Shown here: piece after piece, positions 24,409-33,921 of the stretch
Numbering within the stretch: the first letter of the stretch is position 1
Layout of the letters: every line of letters begins with the position of its first letter
From: Planctomycetaceae bacterium
GTDB taxonomy: Bacteria; Planctomycetota; Planctomycetia; Pirellulales; Pirellulaceae
DNA length: 43,507 nt
Assembly (NCBI GenBank): GCA_002709045.1
Contig: PAPJ01000004.1
Span: 1-43,507 of the forward strand
Direction: 5' to 3'
The notes under the pieces: model-generated
What the model was told of the DNA's origin: nothing
Databases searched by the model: none
What the model saw: only the letters and a program-made list of their open reading frames with translations
Made by a program: the position numbers and the translations under genes

Positions 24409-27408
24409 ATGATGCAGGAAATTTCAGACAACGCTGAACTTATCAATGTTCGTGAGGTAGTCGAAAAACTGGCGCGGCGGTCACGACGTTTAGTGTACCT
24501 GCGCGCTCTCTTTTTGTTTGTCATGTTGCTTTTGATAGGTACAGCACTGTTGGCAACAATTGATTTTCTTTTGCAACTAAGATCGATCATTTCGGTTTGG
24601 GTACAGTTCGGACTGTTTTTGGCTTTACTAATCGCGGCCGTTTCTAAGTTGATTGTCCCTGCCGAACGTTACCGTCCGGGATTGGTGATTGTAGCGAGAC
24701 GATTAGAAATATCGTTTCCTCAATTGAATCAACGACTTTCTACAGTCTGTGATTTATCCCAACGTGTTGATAGCCTTTCTTCTGTTGAACGTCGGTTTTT
24801 GAACGGTCTTGCTAGTCAGGTCAATAAGCAATTAGCTCAGTTAGATCTTGAACATTGTTTTCAACCGCGAGTTTTACTACGACCTTTCTTAGGCTTAACC
24901 TGCGTCTTGCTGATGATATTCGCAGTCCTCGTTTCAAACCCTCAACAAGTAGTAATCGCCACACAACGTGTGGTTATGCCGTGGAGTGGGCAGTATTGGC
25001 CTCGCCAATTTGAATTAAGGGTGATCGATTATCGTCCTCAAGCTGCCAAAGGCGGGGATTATCTCATTGAAGTGGTCAACTCGCAGGGCACGTTACCTGA
25101 TGATTTAACGCTGGAGTTAAAGTGGAAAAACACAGAGACTAGTGAGTTAGTTCGCCTGAATACAGACTCTGCTAAGGCTGAATATCGACTCAATGATCTG
25201 CTGGAGTCCTTTCAGTTTCGCCTTCATGGTGGTGATTTTCATGATGTCGGCTGGAGGCAGGTGACGGTTGTTGAAGCTCCGGCGATACGGGACTCGGAAT
25301 TGGTGATTATACCTCCCGAATATACTCAGTTGCAGCCATACGTGACCGACGGTCGTGGACGTGCTTTTGCCAAGAGTCATTTAAGATTTTCTGCTGTGCT
25401 CGATAATCCGATTGAACACGCCCATTTGATTTGGGATGTCCAGGGAAAACATACAATAAATCCTTTGATAATTGAACGTCGTGATGAATCCTATGTGGTG
25501 CAAACCGAGAATATAGAGCTCAATACATCAGGACTGTTCTGGCTCGAATTTGAGGATGTAAATGGTGTTGTTTCACAGACTCGCGAAATCTGGCAGATCG
25601 ATGTTGTGAAAGATCAGGCTCCGAGTGTACGGATTACAAAACCGTCGGCGAATACATTACTTACAGCAACAGGTATTGTTCCGTTGGCATTAAGTACAAT
25701 CGATGACCTCTATGTGGATAAACTCGAGGTGGTAATTCAGGGTCAAGATGCCGGCGGAGTGACCAAACGGTATATCCCTCTCGATATCCCCCAGGTAATT
25801 GTTGGTTCACGAACAGCTTATGACACCAACAGAGTTTTTGTTAAACAAGAACCGGATAATCTTCAGATTGATTGTGGCCTGGATGTAAGTTCATTGTCGG
25901 ATTTCTCTGTTGGTGCTGAATTGACTTTCAGTATCATGGCAACAGATCGTATGGGTAATCGGACTATCAGTGATGCAGTTCGATTAATTGTATTGTCAGA
26001 CAGTGAAATACGAGGGAAGTTAAGGCAACATATCGAAGATGCTGAAAGTGAATTTCGACAACTACAACGGCTTTTAAAACAATCAGCCCAGACATCGTTA
26101 GCTCTAAAAAGGGAAGCTGCCACAGAGCAAAAACGGCGAAAGCTACTCCAGCAATTGAGTTTAGAGGGAACCAATATACAGGAAGTGTTGACGGGAGCAG
26201 GAAGTTCGATCAGTGGTAGACTCGAAAAAATTGGAAGTACTTTACGGCGTGCACAAATTAAAGCTCCTTTGGAAACGGATTCGTTAAGGCGACTACAGAA
26301 TTTAGCTACGCTTATTGGTAATGAGCATCTTCAGCCCATTCAGACGAAAATTTTTGATGTGAAGCAGAATCAGCTTCCCGGAAGTGAGTTTTGGTTATCC
26401 TCTGTAGAGCAAATAGGAAATCATTTTGTATCGGCAGCCAGTTTAATTGAAGCTGTTTTGGGCCAGCAGAGGGCGGTACAGACTAAGGCCGAATTTGAGA
26501 ACGCATGGAAAAACCTGCTAGCACAACAAATTGATTTAAAAGCCCGATCGGCTACGGTCACTCTGTCAGTATTGGCGAGTACAGAAAGTTCAGAAGCGGC
26601 ATTAAAAGATCTTGCTGAATTACAGCTTGGATTGGCTACGCGTGTTTTTCAGTTAACTGATCAGACGGTTTCAGCAGAACAACTATCCTTAAACGTTAGA
26701 GTCCGAGAGCTTGCAGTAACAGTTGTTTCTGAAATGAGGCAAGTCGCAGTACAATTGCGACAAGGTCAGTTGAACACGATCTTGAGACAACAGAAAAAGA
26801 TAATTCAATCCATGCAGCAAGTGCTGCTTGAATTAGGCATTGAACCCGGTGTAACGCCGCAAGCATCAGATGGTCAGAAGCGTAAGCTGGTCGAACAATT
26901 AAAAAATCTGTATCGTCAGCAGGTGGTTACTCAGCAAACTAATGGTCCGTCCGCTGCTAATCTACAGTTAGAACTCGCCAACGCTACTGAGAAACTGTCA
27001 CGACAGGTTTATGTTTCACCCTTACTGCAGATAGGACTTCAGGAGGTTGCTGCGTTACAATTTAATGCTGCAGAATTACTCGCTGGCGAGAAAGATACAG
27101 TACGGCAGTTACAGGATGAAATCCTGGAGTTATTCGCAACAATGATCGGTGTGGCCGCTACACAACTGTCGACTGATCAAAACGAAAACGATGATCAGAA
27201 GAATTCGACCGTTAGTAATGCTGATACTATTGCCCTGATAAAAATGATGCAACGACGGGTCCACTTAGAAGTAAATCCGCTTCTGCAGAAAGAAAAATTA
27301 AGCGTAGTGGAGCAGCAGCAGTTGGAACAGCTGATTCAGAAACAGGTAAAAATTATTGAAGCGTTAAATCGGATCCAGTTGACAAAGGAGGAATCAGGAA
27401 ATGAATAG
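24409..27408 (+). CDS. Very large membrane protein with helical C-terminal half (DUF4175-like)
   Basis: 999 residues. There are three N-terminal membrane helices (about residues 31-52, 60-78 and 155-175). A long beta-rich region to about 530 contains Ig-like strands (LIIERRDESYVVQTEN, LKVSINRLL-free). The remaining 450 residues are Gln/Leu/Glu-rich and strongly helical, with probable coiled coils. Layout resembles the DUF4175 family, but this is by architecture only. Two ATGs stand at 24409 and 24412 and no clear Shine-Dalgarno site is seen. It starts four bases after the VWA gene and its stop overlaps the next gene by eight bases, which argues for coupled translation. Confidence 0.7.
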   Translation: MMQEISDNAELINVREVVEKLARRSRRLVYLRALFLFVMLLLIGTALLATIDFLLQLRSIISVWVQFGLFLALLIAAVSKLIVPAERYRPGLVIVARRLEISFPQLNQRLSTVCDLSQRVDSLSSVERRFLNGLASQVNKQLAQLDLEHCFQPRVLLRPFLGLTCVLLMIFAVLVSNPQQVVIATQRVVMPWSGQYWPRQFELRVIDYRPQAAKGGDYLIEVVNSQGTLPDDLTLELKWKNTETSELVRLNTDSAKAEYRLNDLLESFQFRLHGGDFHDVGWRQVTVVEAPAIRDSELVIIPPEYTQLQPYVTDGRGRAFAKSHLRFSAVLDNPIEHAHLIWDVQGKHTINPLIIERRDESYVVQTENIELNTSGLFWLEFEDVNGVVSQTREIWQIDVVKDQAPSVRITKPSANTLLTATGIVPLALSTIDDLYVDKLEVVIQGQDAGGVTKRYIPLDIPQVIVGSRTAYDTNRVFVKQEPDNLQIDCGLDVSSLSDFSVGAELTFSIMATDRMGNRTISDAVRLIVLSDSEIRGKLRQHIEDAESEFRQLQRLLKQSAQTSLALKREAATEQKRRKLLQQLSLEGTNIQEVLTGAGSSISGRLEKIGSTLRRAQIKAPLETDSLRRLQNLATLIGNEHLQPIQTKIFDVKQNQLPGSEFWLSSVEQIGNHFVSAASLIEAVLGQQRAVQTKAEFENAWKNLLAQQIDLKARSATVTLSVLASTESSEAALKDLAELQLGLATRVFQLTDQTVSAEQLSLNVRVRELAVTVVSEMRQVAVQLRQGQLNTILRQQKKIIQSMQQVLLELGIEPGVTPQASDGQKRKLVEQLKNLYRQQVVTQQTNGPSAANLQLELANATEKLSRQVYVSPLLQIGLQEVAALQFNAAELLAGEKDTVRQLQDEILELFATMIGVAATQLSTDQNENDDQKNSTVSNADTIALIKMMQRRVHLEVNPLLQKEKLSVVEQQQLEQLIQKQVKIIEALNRIQLTKEESGNE

Positions 27409-28048
27409 CCGATGGACCGATTTCTTTGGCGTAATAAGCACAGTAATCCTGTTGGAAAACAGCATGGCTGCGTTAGTTGCAAATGACCAATCCGCTGATT
27501 TCAAGTTACCAAAAGCTACGATCGAGAAACTGTTTGGTGTCAGCGGCGACTTTAAAGCGTCAGACAACAAAACGATTGTGCCGGAACGAGAAACCGGAAT
27601 CGCTCAACAAGTGGTTGGCGAAGATGTTGGTGAGCAGAGTGAGAATACTGAACTGCTAATGATACGTCAGCAGATGCAGCATCATCTTGAACTAATACAA
27701 GAACATTCCAATGGTGATGAGGTTAAGAGTTTTGAACCACTGCAGTTTGAAATCCTACAACGCTTAGACTCACTCATTCAAAGCGAACGGCAACGCATTG
27801 TTTCGACGGTGGTTGCGATGCCTGGTAAAGGGCAGGCAGGACAACAAGCCGGAGTGGGTACGGTAGGTGAAACGTCAGAAGATGCTTCCGCCCCTATTGT
27901 TGTTCCCGAAAGTGGTCCTCTTGAATCAAATTGGAATCAACTGCCACCCACGGTGCAAATACCGTTACGGGAATCTTCAGCTAATCCATTCCTTCCAGGC
28001 TATGAAAATTTATTGCAGCAGTTTTACAAGAGTTTAATGCAGAGATAA
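27401..28048 (+). CDS. Secreted protein of unknown function
   Basis: 215 residues. AAAGGAGG lies before the ATG, within the end of the upstream gene. The N-terminus has a weak signal peptide (SVISTVILLENSMAALVA-like hydrophobic stretch). The rest is hydrophilic, Gln/Glu-rich with a Gly-rich linker near residue 150 (GKGQAGQQAGVG), and ends FLPGYENLLQQFYKSLMQR. No known domain is recognised. Overlap with the 999-residue gene suggests they work together; it may be its periplasmic partner. Confidence 0.65.
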   Translation: MNSRWTDFFGVISTVILLENSMAALVANDQSADFKLPKATIEKLFGVSGDFKASDNKTIVPERETGIAQQVVGEDVGEQSENTELLMIRQQMQHHLELIQEHSNGDEVKSFEPLQFEILQRLDSLIQSERQRIVSTVVAMPGKGQAGQQAGVGTVGETSEDASAPIVVPESGPLESNWNQLPPTVQIPLRESSANPFLPGYENLLQQFYKSLMQR

Positions 28049-28051
28049 CTT

Positions 28052-29101
28052 ATGCATCGCGAGCGTACTGATCGGAGGTTGTTCTTGTCAAGTCTTGCCG
28101 GGCTTGGTCTGAGTTCCACCAGTGTGGCTCCATTTGTTTTATACGGTCAACAGTTTTCTCCCGGGCTTTATTCAGCGAAGCATCAGCAGGCGGTGGGTAA
28201 AGGAGTGCATTGGCTAGCTTCCCGAGTGCAGCAAGACGGCTCTTTTGGACAATCGGCTTATCAACAGAATCTGGCTGTAATTAGTCTTGCTGGATTAGCT
28301 TTTTTGGCTTGCGGACATTTGCCGGGACGCGGCCCCTATGGGAAAAACGTCAACCGGTTGGTTGACTTTGTATTGCAGCATGCTCAGCAAAATGGTTTGA
28401 TCGGCGCGCCTGAGACCGGAGTTCGGGGTGTTATGTACGGACATGGTTTTGCCACATTGTTTTTGGCTCAAATTTACGGAGCCACTCGCCAGCGGGAAGT
28501 GCGTCCCGCATTAGTTAATGCGATCAATCTGATCGTCTCGACGCAAAATCAGGAAGGAGGATGGCGCTATGAGCCGGCAAAGAAAGATGCCGATATTTCT
28601 GTAACAGTTTGCCAAACAATGGCCTTGCGAGCCGCCCGAAATGCCGGATTCTTCGTGCCCGGACAAACAATTACCCGTGCTAAAGATTATGTATTGAGTC
28701 TGCAAAACGATGATGGTGGTTTTCGCTATGTTTCTGCGGTCGGTGAAAGCGCTTATCCACGCACTGGTGCAGCCGTCGTGGCACTTGCAAGCCTGGGAGT
28801 AAAGCAGGAGTTAACATATGCTTCGGCTGCACGTTATCTGATGCAGCAGATTCCCGCAGACTCTGAATATGCAGGAAATCCGCATTATTTTTACGGCCAG
28901 TACTATGCGGCACATGCGCTTTGGCAAATGGGAGGCGAAAATTGGAAGAAATGGTATGCGCGGATAGGCGGGCTCTTGCTCCGCAAACAAACATCAGCAG
29001 GAGCCTGGGAAGATGAATCAATTTGTAATGAGTATGCGACTGCGATGGCATGTTTAATATTGAGTATGCCGAAGAATTTTCTCCCCCTGTTAAGAAAATA
29101 A
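28052..29101 (+). CDS. Prenyltransferase / squalene-cyclase-like alpha-barrel protein with Tat-like signal
   Basis: 349 residues. The N-terminus has a twin-arginine-like motif (DRRLFLSSL) and a hydrophobic region, suggesting export. The mature part has repeats of the alpha/alpha-toroid prenyltransferase and squalene oxidase type: GVHWLASRVQQDGSFG, STQNQEGGWRYEP and SLQNDDGGFRYVS are QW-like motifs. The DXDD acid motif of squalene-hopene cyclases is not seen, so terpene cyclisation is doubtful and a binding or peptidase-inhibitor-like toroid is possible. Such proteins are frequent in MoxR/VWA clusters of planctomycetes (from memory). It lies four bases after the preceding gene. Confidence 0.8.
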   Translation: MHRERTDRRLFLSSLAGLGLSSTSVAPFVLYGQQFSPGLYSAKHQQAVGKGVHWLASRVQQDGSFGQSAYQQNLAVISLAGLAFLACGHLPGRGPYGKNVNRLVDFVLQHAQQNGLIGAPETGVRGVMYGHGFATLFLAQIYGATRQREVRPALVNAINLIVSTQNQEGGWRYEPAKKDADISVTVCQTMALRAARNAGFFVPGQTITRAKDYVLSLQNDDGGFRYVSAVGESAYPRTGAAVVALASLGVKQELTYASAARYLMQQIPADSEYAGNPHYFYGQYYAAHALWQMGGENWKKWYARIGGLLLRKQTSAGAWEDESICNEYATAMACLILSMPKNFLPLLRK

Positions 29102-29104
29102 TGA

Positions 29105-30367
29105 ATGAAGTTGCTCCTAATGATGCTAATGCGAACTTTATTTACGTTGTTACTTTTGCTTAACTGGACTGGTTCAATCAAGGCACAACATCCAGTTCAA
29201 TTGCATCCGTCCGGTACAGTCGGTCAAAGTCGGTTAGTGCAACTACAGGACCAGTCGCTTCGGCTTGCCGATAATTCCCAAATATCGTTTGCCCAACTTT
29301 ATCGTTATGGCAGTTTACGTCAACGAGCTAATCGTAGCTGGGTGGTGTTGAGGCATGGTGAAGTTATAGTTGCGGATCAAATTCAACTTACTCCCGGCGG
29401 TGTTGAAATACGGTCGCTGCTTTGGCAACCTTTAGTCGTGCAGTGGGAGCATGTTCGCGCGGTAATTCGTAATGTACCCAAAGTCTTGTCAGCTCGGGAC
29501 AGACTGCTCGACAGTGTATTCAGTGATCCGACTACAGACTTTGTGATTTTTAACAAGCAAACTCGCCTTGATGCTAAGTTTATTATCGATGACCGTGGAC
29601 GTATTGTTTTTGATAAATCGATGTTGGGTCAGCCTTTTGTGATACCCTTTTCGGCTGTTCGGGCATGTGTATTTGGAGAACTGGAGAAAGCTGATTTGGC
29701 GCAGGTTATGCTTGGATTTGCTGACGGTAGTTATGGAAGTGCCCAAAATGTAACTCGCAGTGGAAATCAATTAATATGGAAAACTTCGACGGGCATTCTA
29801 TTGACGACAGCAGAGCCGTTGTTTGTTTTAGAAGACTTTAATGTTTGGGATCATCTTGAATATCTTCAACCACTTAAATCAGATGTTGTTTATTTAGATG
29901 AAATCAAAGTCTTACAGGCTTTGACGCTTCCATTCTTTGAAGGCCGGCTGGATAACAATCTAGATAAAAATCAGGCTATCGCAGGATTGGGGAAAAATTC
30001 GTTGGGAGGGGGACTTCGCGGCGGAGAAACATTCTCATTGCATGGTATAGGAATGCATTCGTTATCCCGGGTAACCTTTGCAGTTCCGCCGGGGGCAGCT
30101 TATTTTGTTGCTGATCTTGCAGTTGATTCGGTTGCTGCAAAACGTGGTAGTGTGACCTTTCATGTTTTCCTGCGGGAAAATGCCGGTGACTGGCAGGCTA
30201 CTTATACAAGTCCTGTCATTCGCGGAGGTGAAGAAATTCAGACTGTTCGAGTCGCTCTTGCAGATGCGGATGAGATTTCGCTTGTTGTTGGTATGGCAGA
30301 CCGAGCAACCGTCGCTGATTATGCTAACTGGATGGACGCAAGGTTTATTCTGCAACCGGCCAGATAG
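29105..30367 (+). CDS. Secreted NPCBM-domain protein
   Basis: 420 residues with a signal peptide (LLMMLMRTLFTLLLLLNWTGSIKA). The C-terminal third fits NPCBM/NEW2, a carbohydrate-binding-type beta sandwich: GETFSLHGIGMHSLSRVTFAVPP is its entry motif, followed by FVADLAVD, GSVTFHVFL and ANWMDARFI. The N-terminal two thirds hold beta-strand repeats without a known domain. It ends the + strand envelope cluster, 24 bases before the convergent apgM gene. It possibly binds a surface polysaccharide; no catalytic residues are recognised. Confidence 0.8.
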   Translation: MKLLLMMLMRTLFTLLLLLNWTGSIKAQHPVQLHPSGTVGQSRLVQLQDQSLRLADNSQISFAQLYRYGSLRQRANRSWVVLRHGEVIVADQIQLTPGGVEIRSLLWQPLVVQWEHVRAVIRNVPKVLSARDRLLDSVFSDPTTDFVIFNKQTRLDAKFIIDDRGRIVFDKSMLGQPFVIPFSAVRACVFGELEKADLAQVMLGFADGSYGSAQNVTRSGNQLIWKTSTGILLTTAEPLFVLEDFNVWDHLEYLQPLKSDVVYLDEIKVLQALTLPFFEGRLDNNLDKNQAIAGLGKNSLGGGLRGGETFSLHGIGMHSLSRVTFAVPPGAAYFVADLAVDSVAAKRGSVTFHVFLRENAGDWQATYTSPVIRGGEEIQTVRVALADADEISLVVGMADRATVADYANWMDARFILQPAR

Positions 30368-30390
30368 GCTCGAAGATGTGGTGCAGAGTC

Positions 30391-31596
30391 TTAGGCACCA
30401 TACTTGCCAAGCCGGCCGGCATTAGCCAGAGCTAGTGTCATTAAATGCTTTGCTTCGAATTGTCCGAGCCCACCGACACGTGCAGAAGATTCACTGAATT
30501 CGTTTAGATTGTCGTAACGGCAACAGTCAGAACTTAGCAGCGTTGGGACCGGGTGCCAGCTGTGATTGGCTAGAAAGCTCGGTGTACTGTGGTCGCCCGT
30601 TACGATGACAACTGTCGGGTCTAGTTCCAGAATCTTTGGAATGAACGCATCAAAGTCTTCGGTGCGAGCCTTTTTTTCTTCAAAGTTACCATCTTCACCG
30701 GTGCTGTCAGTGTACTTGAAATGAACGAAGAAAAAGTCGTAATCATCCCAGTTTTCTTTGACAATAGTTGCTTGCTCATCAAGATTCGAAGCGTTGCCAA
30801 TAACGTCCATTCCAACCAGTCGAGCAAGGCCTTTGTACATTGGATAGACTGCCACAGCAGCAGCCCGCAGCCCGTAAACTTCTTCGTAAGTTGGTAGGTT
30901 TGGCTTAGCAGCAAAACCTCGCATCGTATGGAAGTTCGCCTGTGGCTGATCTTTGAGAATCTCACCGGCCTGCCGTAGAAATTCTTTGGCTACTTCCGCA
31001 GTCTTTTCACTTTCAGCGTCGGTAGCAACTGGTTCGAGTGGTGGGACACCCGTTGCTTGTGGATCGGTATCTAAAACATTTCCACCAAGGCCCTCGCCGC
31101 GAAGGACAACGACAAATCGATGTTCTTTGACCGGTTCGACAAAGATTTCGATTCCCTCGATTTGAATCTGGCGAAGACTTTCCGCAATCGGTGCACTAAG
31201 TTCCGTAGCAATTCGTCCAGCTCGGCGATCGGAGATGTTTCCATTTTCGTCTAGAGTGCAAAAGTTGCAACGAATTGCCACATCGCCATCCTGCAATTCA
31301 AATCCAATCCCTGTGGCTTCCAGAGCTCCACGTCCGATTTCGTACTTGAGCGGGTCGTAACCAAAGAGTCCCAGATGCCCGGGCCCGGAACCTGGAGCAA
31401 TTCCAGGTAGCACAGGTGTACTAAGTCCCTGAATACCACGCTTTGCCAGTGCATCCAGATTCGGCGTGTTGGCCGCTTCTAATTCTGTCTGTCCACCAAC
31501 TTCGTGCGGCAGACCTCCCAAACCATCGGCAACGAGCATGACAATCTTGGAGTTGTTTTTGACTTGCAGTTTGCGGGTTAAGTCGTGTGTATCCAT
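30391..31596 (-). CDS. apgM: 2,3-bisphosphoglycerate-independent phosphoglycerate mutase, archaeal type
   Basis: 401 residues. Interconverts 3- and 2-phosphoglycerate in glycolysis. The alkaline-phosphatase-like metal site is visible: VADGLGG near the N-terminus, with TPNLDALAKRG following, GSGPGHLGLFGYDP with GRGALEATG, HFKYTDSTGEDGNFEEK and VTGDHSTPS with HSWHPVP near the C-terminus. The length and motif set fit ApgM rather than the larger GpmI. It is transcribed away from pgi across a 237-base divergent gap. Confidence 0.94.
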   Translation of the reverse strand: MDTHDLTRKLQVKNNSKIVMLVADGLGGLPHEVGGQTELEAANTPNLDALAKRGIQGLSTPVLPGIAPGSGPGHLGLFGYDPLKYEIGRGALEATGIGFELQDGDVAIRCNFCTLDENGNISDRRAGRIATELSAPIAESLRQIQIEGIEIFVEPVKEHRFVVVLRGEGLGGNVLDTDPQATGVPPLEPVATDAESEKTAEVAKEFLRQAGEILKDQPQANFHTMRGFAAKPNLPTYEEVYGLRAAAVAVYPMYKGLARLVGMDVIGNASNLDEQATIVKENWDDYDFFFVHFKYTDSTGEDGNFEEKKARTEDFDAFIPKILELDPTVVIVTGDHSTPSFLANHSWHPVPTLLSSDCCRYDNLNEFSESSARVGGLGQFEAKHLMTLALANAGRLGKYGA

Positions 31597-31833
31597 GTCT
31601 TATCGATTCTTCACGTGAGACTGTTTTGTGGTTGTTTGATTCTTCCATTCTCACCTTCATGGCTAAATGAGCAACCCCCGATTAATCGATCATTCATAAA
31701 TCAGATTTATATACAGCCAACGATCACGATCAAGAATTCAGAATTGCCAAGTGAGAACTGCCAAGTTTGATAATTCACTGTAAAATCAAATTGATATTAC
31801 AAGTTTGTTAATTCTCAAAGAGGTCATTTTAAC
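31597..31833. promoter_or_regulatory. Divergent promoter region between apgM and pgi
   Basis: 237 A+T-rich bases between two diverging genes, so both promoters must lie here. Visible elements are the dyad CGATTAATCG (about 31679-31688) and a direct repeat TGCCAAGT at 31745-31752 and 31759-31766 (14-base period), a possible operator. No convincing -35/-10 pair with 16-18 base spacing was found. AAAGAGG precedes the pgi GTG start. Confidence 0.4.
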
Positions 31834-33231
31834 GTGAGTCAGTCGTTGTCTGTTGATTTGTGCGGTTGCTGGTTGGATGAGTATGGTATTACTCAGTCGC
31901 AATTCGCTGATCTGGTAAGCCCTCTGGAGGCTGCCCGAGATGAAACGGTAATCACCGACCTGAACCAGATGGAATCCGGTCAGATTCCCATTGAAAAACA
32001 GCCTCTCGATGGCAGATTTTATTTATTGCCCGAGTTGTTGCTCGAGCAGTATCAAGAGGATCAACAGACAAGTGAGTTGTTTCAGATGCTTTCGGTAGCC
32101 CGACAACTACAGGCATCCAGTGAAGCTGTCGTTATTCTGGGGATTGGTGGATCCTATATGGGTGCTAAAGCTATCCTGGATGCTTGTTGTGAACCCTATT
32201 ACAACGAACTTTCAACGGGGCAACGGGGAGGACGTCCACGGATCTACTTCGAAGGCAATAGCTTGGATAATGATGCTTTACAGGCATTGTTTGCCCGCTT
32301 ATCCGGTAGTCGCTGGTCGGTGGTAGTGATAAGTAAGAGTGGTGGCACGCTGGAAACTGCAGTTGCGTTTAGGTTGTTTTTGGAATCCCTTGAGCAAGAT
32401 TTTCCTGAGGAGGTATCTCAACGTGTTGTGCCTGTTACAGGTTCGCAGGGAAAACTTGATTCGTTTGCACAAAGTTTGAATTGTAAATCAGTATTTCGCG
32501 TGCCCGATGGTCTTGGCGGGCGTTTTAGTGTCTTATCTGCGGTGGGACTGTTACCGGCAGCCTGTATGGGAGTAGATGTTGTTCAACTCCTTGAAGGTGC
32601 AGCCTCTATGAATGAGACTTTTCGTACTACTTCTGCTGACCAGAATCCTGTTTTGCAATATGTTGGGGCAGTGCATTTGCTCGAACAGCTGCGGGGAGTG
32701 GATATTCGTGTCCTGAGCGTTTGGTCGAAAGCTCTTGAGTCCGCCGGTTTATGGTATGACCAGCTTCTTGCCGAGAGTCTCGGTAAAGCAGGAATTGGAG
32801 CAACGCCTGTCACTGCAGTAAATACACGTGACCTGCATTCCCGGGCACAGCAACATCAGCAAGGACGACGTAACAAAGTTATTGTTAATGTTATTACACA
32901 GTCGATGCGTAATGATCGTATCCAGATTCCTGAGCGAAAAAATGATCATGACGAATTAAATCAGCTGACCGGTAAATCTGTGCCTGAATTACTTTCGGCA
33001 GCCTACCACGGAACGAATCAGGCACTCAAGCAAGCCGGGCGGCCGGTGATCGACATTGAACTAGGCAGTACAGATGCATTTAGCCTTGGACAGTACTTTC
33101 AAATGATGATGCTGGCAACGGTCGTTGAAGGGCGTTTGTTAGGAATTAATCCATATGGTCAGCCTGGCGTCGAAGCATATAAAAACAATATGAAATCGCT
33201 ACTTGGAATTGCAGAACCAAAGAAGGACTAA
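31834..33231 (+). CDS. pgi: Glucose-6-phosphate isomerase
   Basis: 465 residues from a GTG with AAAGAGG upstream. Interconverts glucose-6-phosphate and fructose-6-phosphate. The SIS-fold signatures are present: GIGGSYMGAKAI, the phosphate-binding SKSGGTLETAVAF, GLGGRFSVLSAVGLLPA, the catalytic-glutamate segment AESLGKAG and, at the end, GVEAYKNNM with the catalytic lysine. The length agrees with the shorter bacterial (Bacillus-like) form. It lies divergent to apgM, giving two glycolytic genes side by side. Confidence 0.95.
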   Translation: MSQSLSVDLCGCWLDEYGITQSQFADLVSPLEAARDETVITDLNQMESGQIPIEKQPLDGRFYLLPELLLEQYQEDQQTSELFQMLSVARQLQASSEAVVILGIGGSYMGAKAILDACCEPYYNELSTGQRGGRPRIYFEGNSLDNDALQALFARLSGSRWSVVVISKSGGTLETAVAFRLFLESLEQDFPEEVSQRVVPVTGSQGKLDSFAQSLNCKSVFRVPDGLGGRFSVLSAVGLLPAACMGVDVVQLLEGAASMNETFRTTSADQNPVLQYVGAVHLLEQLRGVDIRVLSVWSKALESAGLWYDQLLAESLGKAGIGATPVTAVNTRDLHSRAQQHQQGRRNKVIVNVITQSMRNDRIQIPERKNDHDELNQLTGKSVPELLSAAYHGTNQALKQAGRPVIDIELGSTDAFSLGQYFQMMMLATVVEGRLLGINPYGQPGVEAYKNNMKSLLGIAEPKKD

Positions 33232-33234
33232 AAT

Positions 33235-33921
33235 ATGACAACTTCGATAAAGTGGCTGGGACATTATTCATTTGAGATTAAAACGGATGGGTTGACTGTT
33301 TTGGTGGATCCGTTTTTGAATGATAATCCCGTTGCCACGGTTTCAGCCGACGATTTACAGGCAGATTTTATTCTGGTTACTCACGGCCATGTTGATCATG
33401 TGGCAGATGTAGCTTCCATTGCCAATCGTACGGGAGCCACGGTCGTTGCTCCGGTAGAAGCCGCCGGATGGTTTCAAAGTCAGCAGAATGTGCAAAATAT
33501 CATCCAGCTAAATTTGGGTGGTGGTATTGAACTTCCATTTGGACACGTTCGAATGACCATCGCTCACCACAGTTCTTCGATGCCGGATGGTTGTTATGGG
33601 GGAAATCCCGCCGGATATATATTAACGTTACCCGCAGGTAAGGTTTATTTCTCCGGCGATACGGCCCTGTTTATGGAAATGGAGTACTATGGCCGTCAGG
33701 GCATCGATCTGGCAATTCTTAGTATCGGTGATCACTTTACGATGGGTCCTGAGGATTCAGTGGAAGCCGTAAAAATGCTGAAGCCAACACGTGTGGTTCC
33801 GGCTCACTTCAATACGTGGCCCCCAATTCAGCAGGATGCCAGCCTCTGGGCCGAAAAGGTATTGGCAGCCACCGAGGCTCAACCGATAGTACTTGATGTA
33901 AATGGAGTGATTGAATTGTAA
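33235..33921 (+). CDS. UlaG/UPF0173-family metallo-beta-lactamase-fold hydrolase
   Basis: 228 residues. The metal-binding motif HGHVDH occupies residues 50-55 (His50, His52, Asp54, His55). Further ligands are likely in AHHSSS, FSGDTALF and PAHFNTW. This set matches the UPF0173 (YtkL-like) metal-dependent hydrolases; the natural substrate is usually unknown. AAGGA lies before the ATG, three bases after the pgi stop, so it is cotranscribed with pgi. Its own stop shares a base with the next start. Confidence 0.9.
   Translation: MTTSIKWLGHYSFEIKTDGLTVLVDPFLNDNPVATVSADDLQADFILVTHGHVDHVADVASIANRTGATVVAPVEAAGWFQSQQNVQNIIQLNLGGGIELPFGHVRMTIAHHSSSMPDGCYGGNPAGYILTLPAGKVYFSGDTALFMEMEYYGRQGIDLAILSIGDHFTMGPEDSVEAVKMLKPTRVVPAHFNTWPPIQQDASLWAEKVLAATEAQPIVLDVNGVIEL

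Noticed and set aside
28680..29051. 123-residue - strand open frame
   Set aside because: Complementary to the QW-repeat gene, whose motifs are clear on the + strand.
31585..31770. Small + strand open frame in the apgM-pgi gap
   Set aside because: It overlaps the apgM start, lacks a Shine-Dalgarno site and has no recognisable features.
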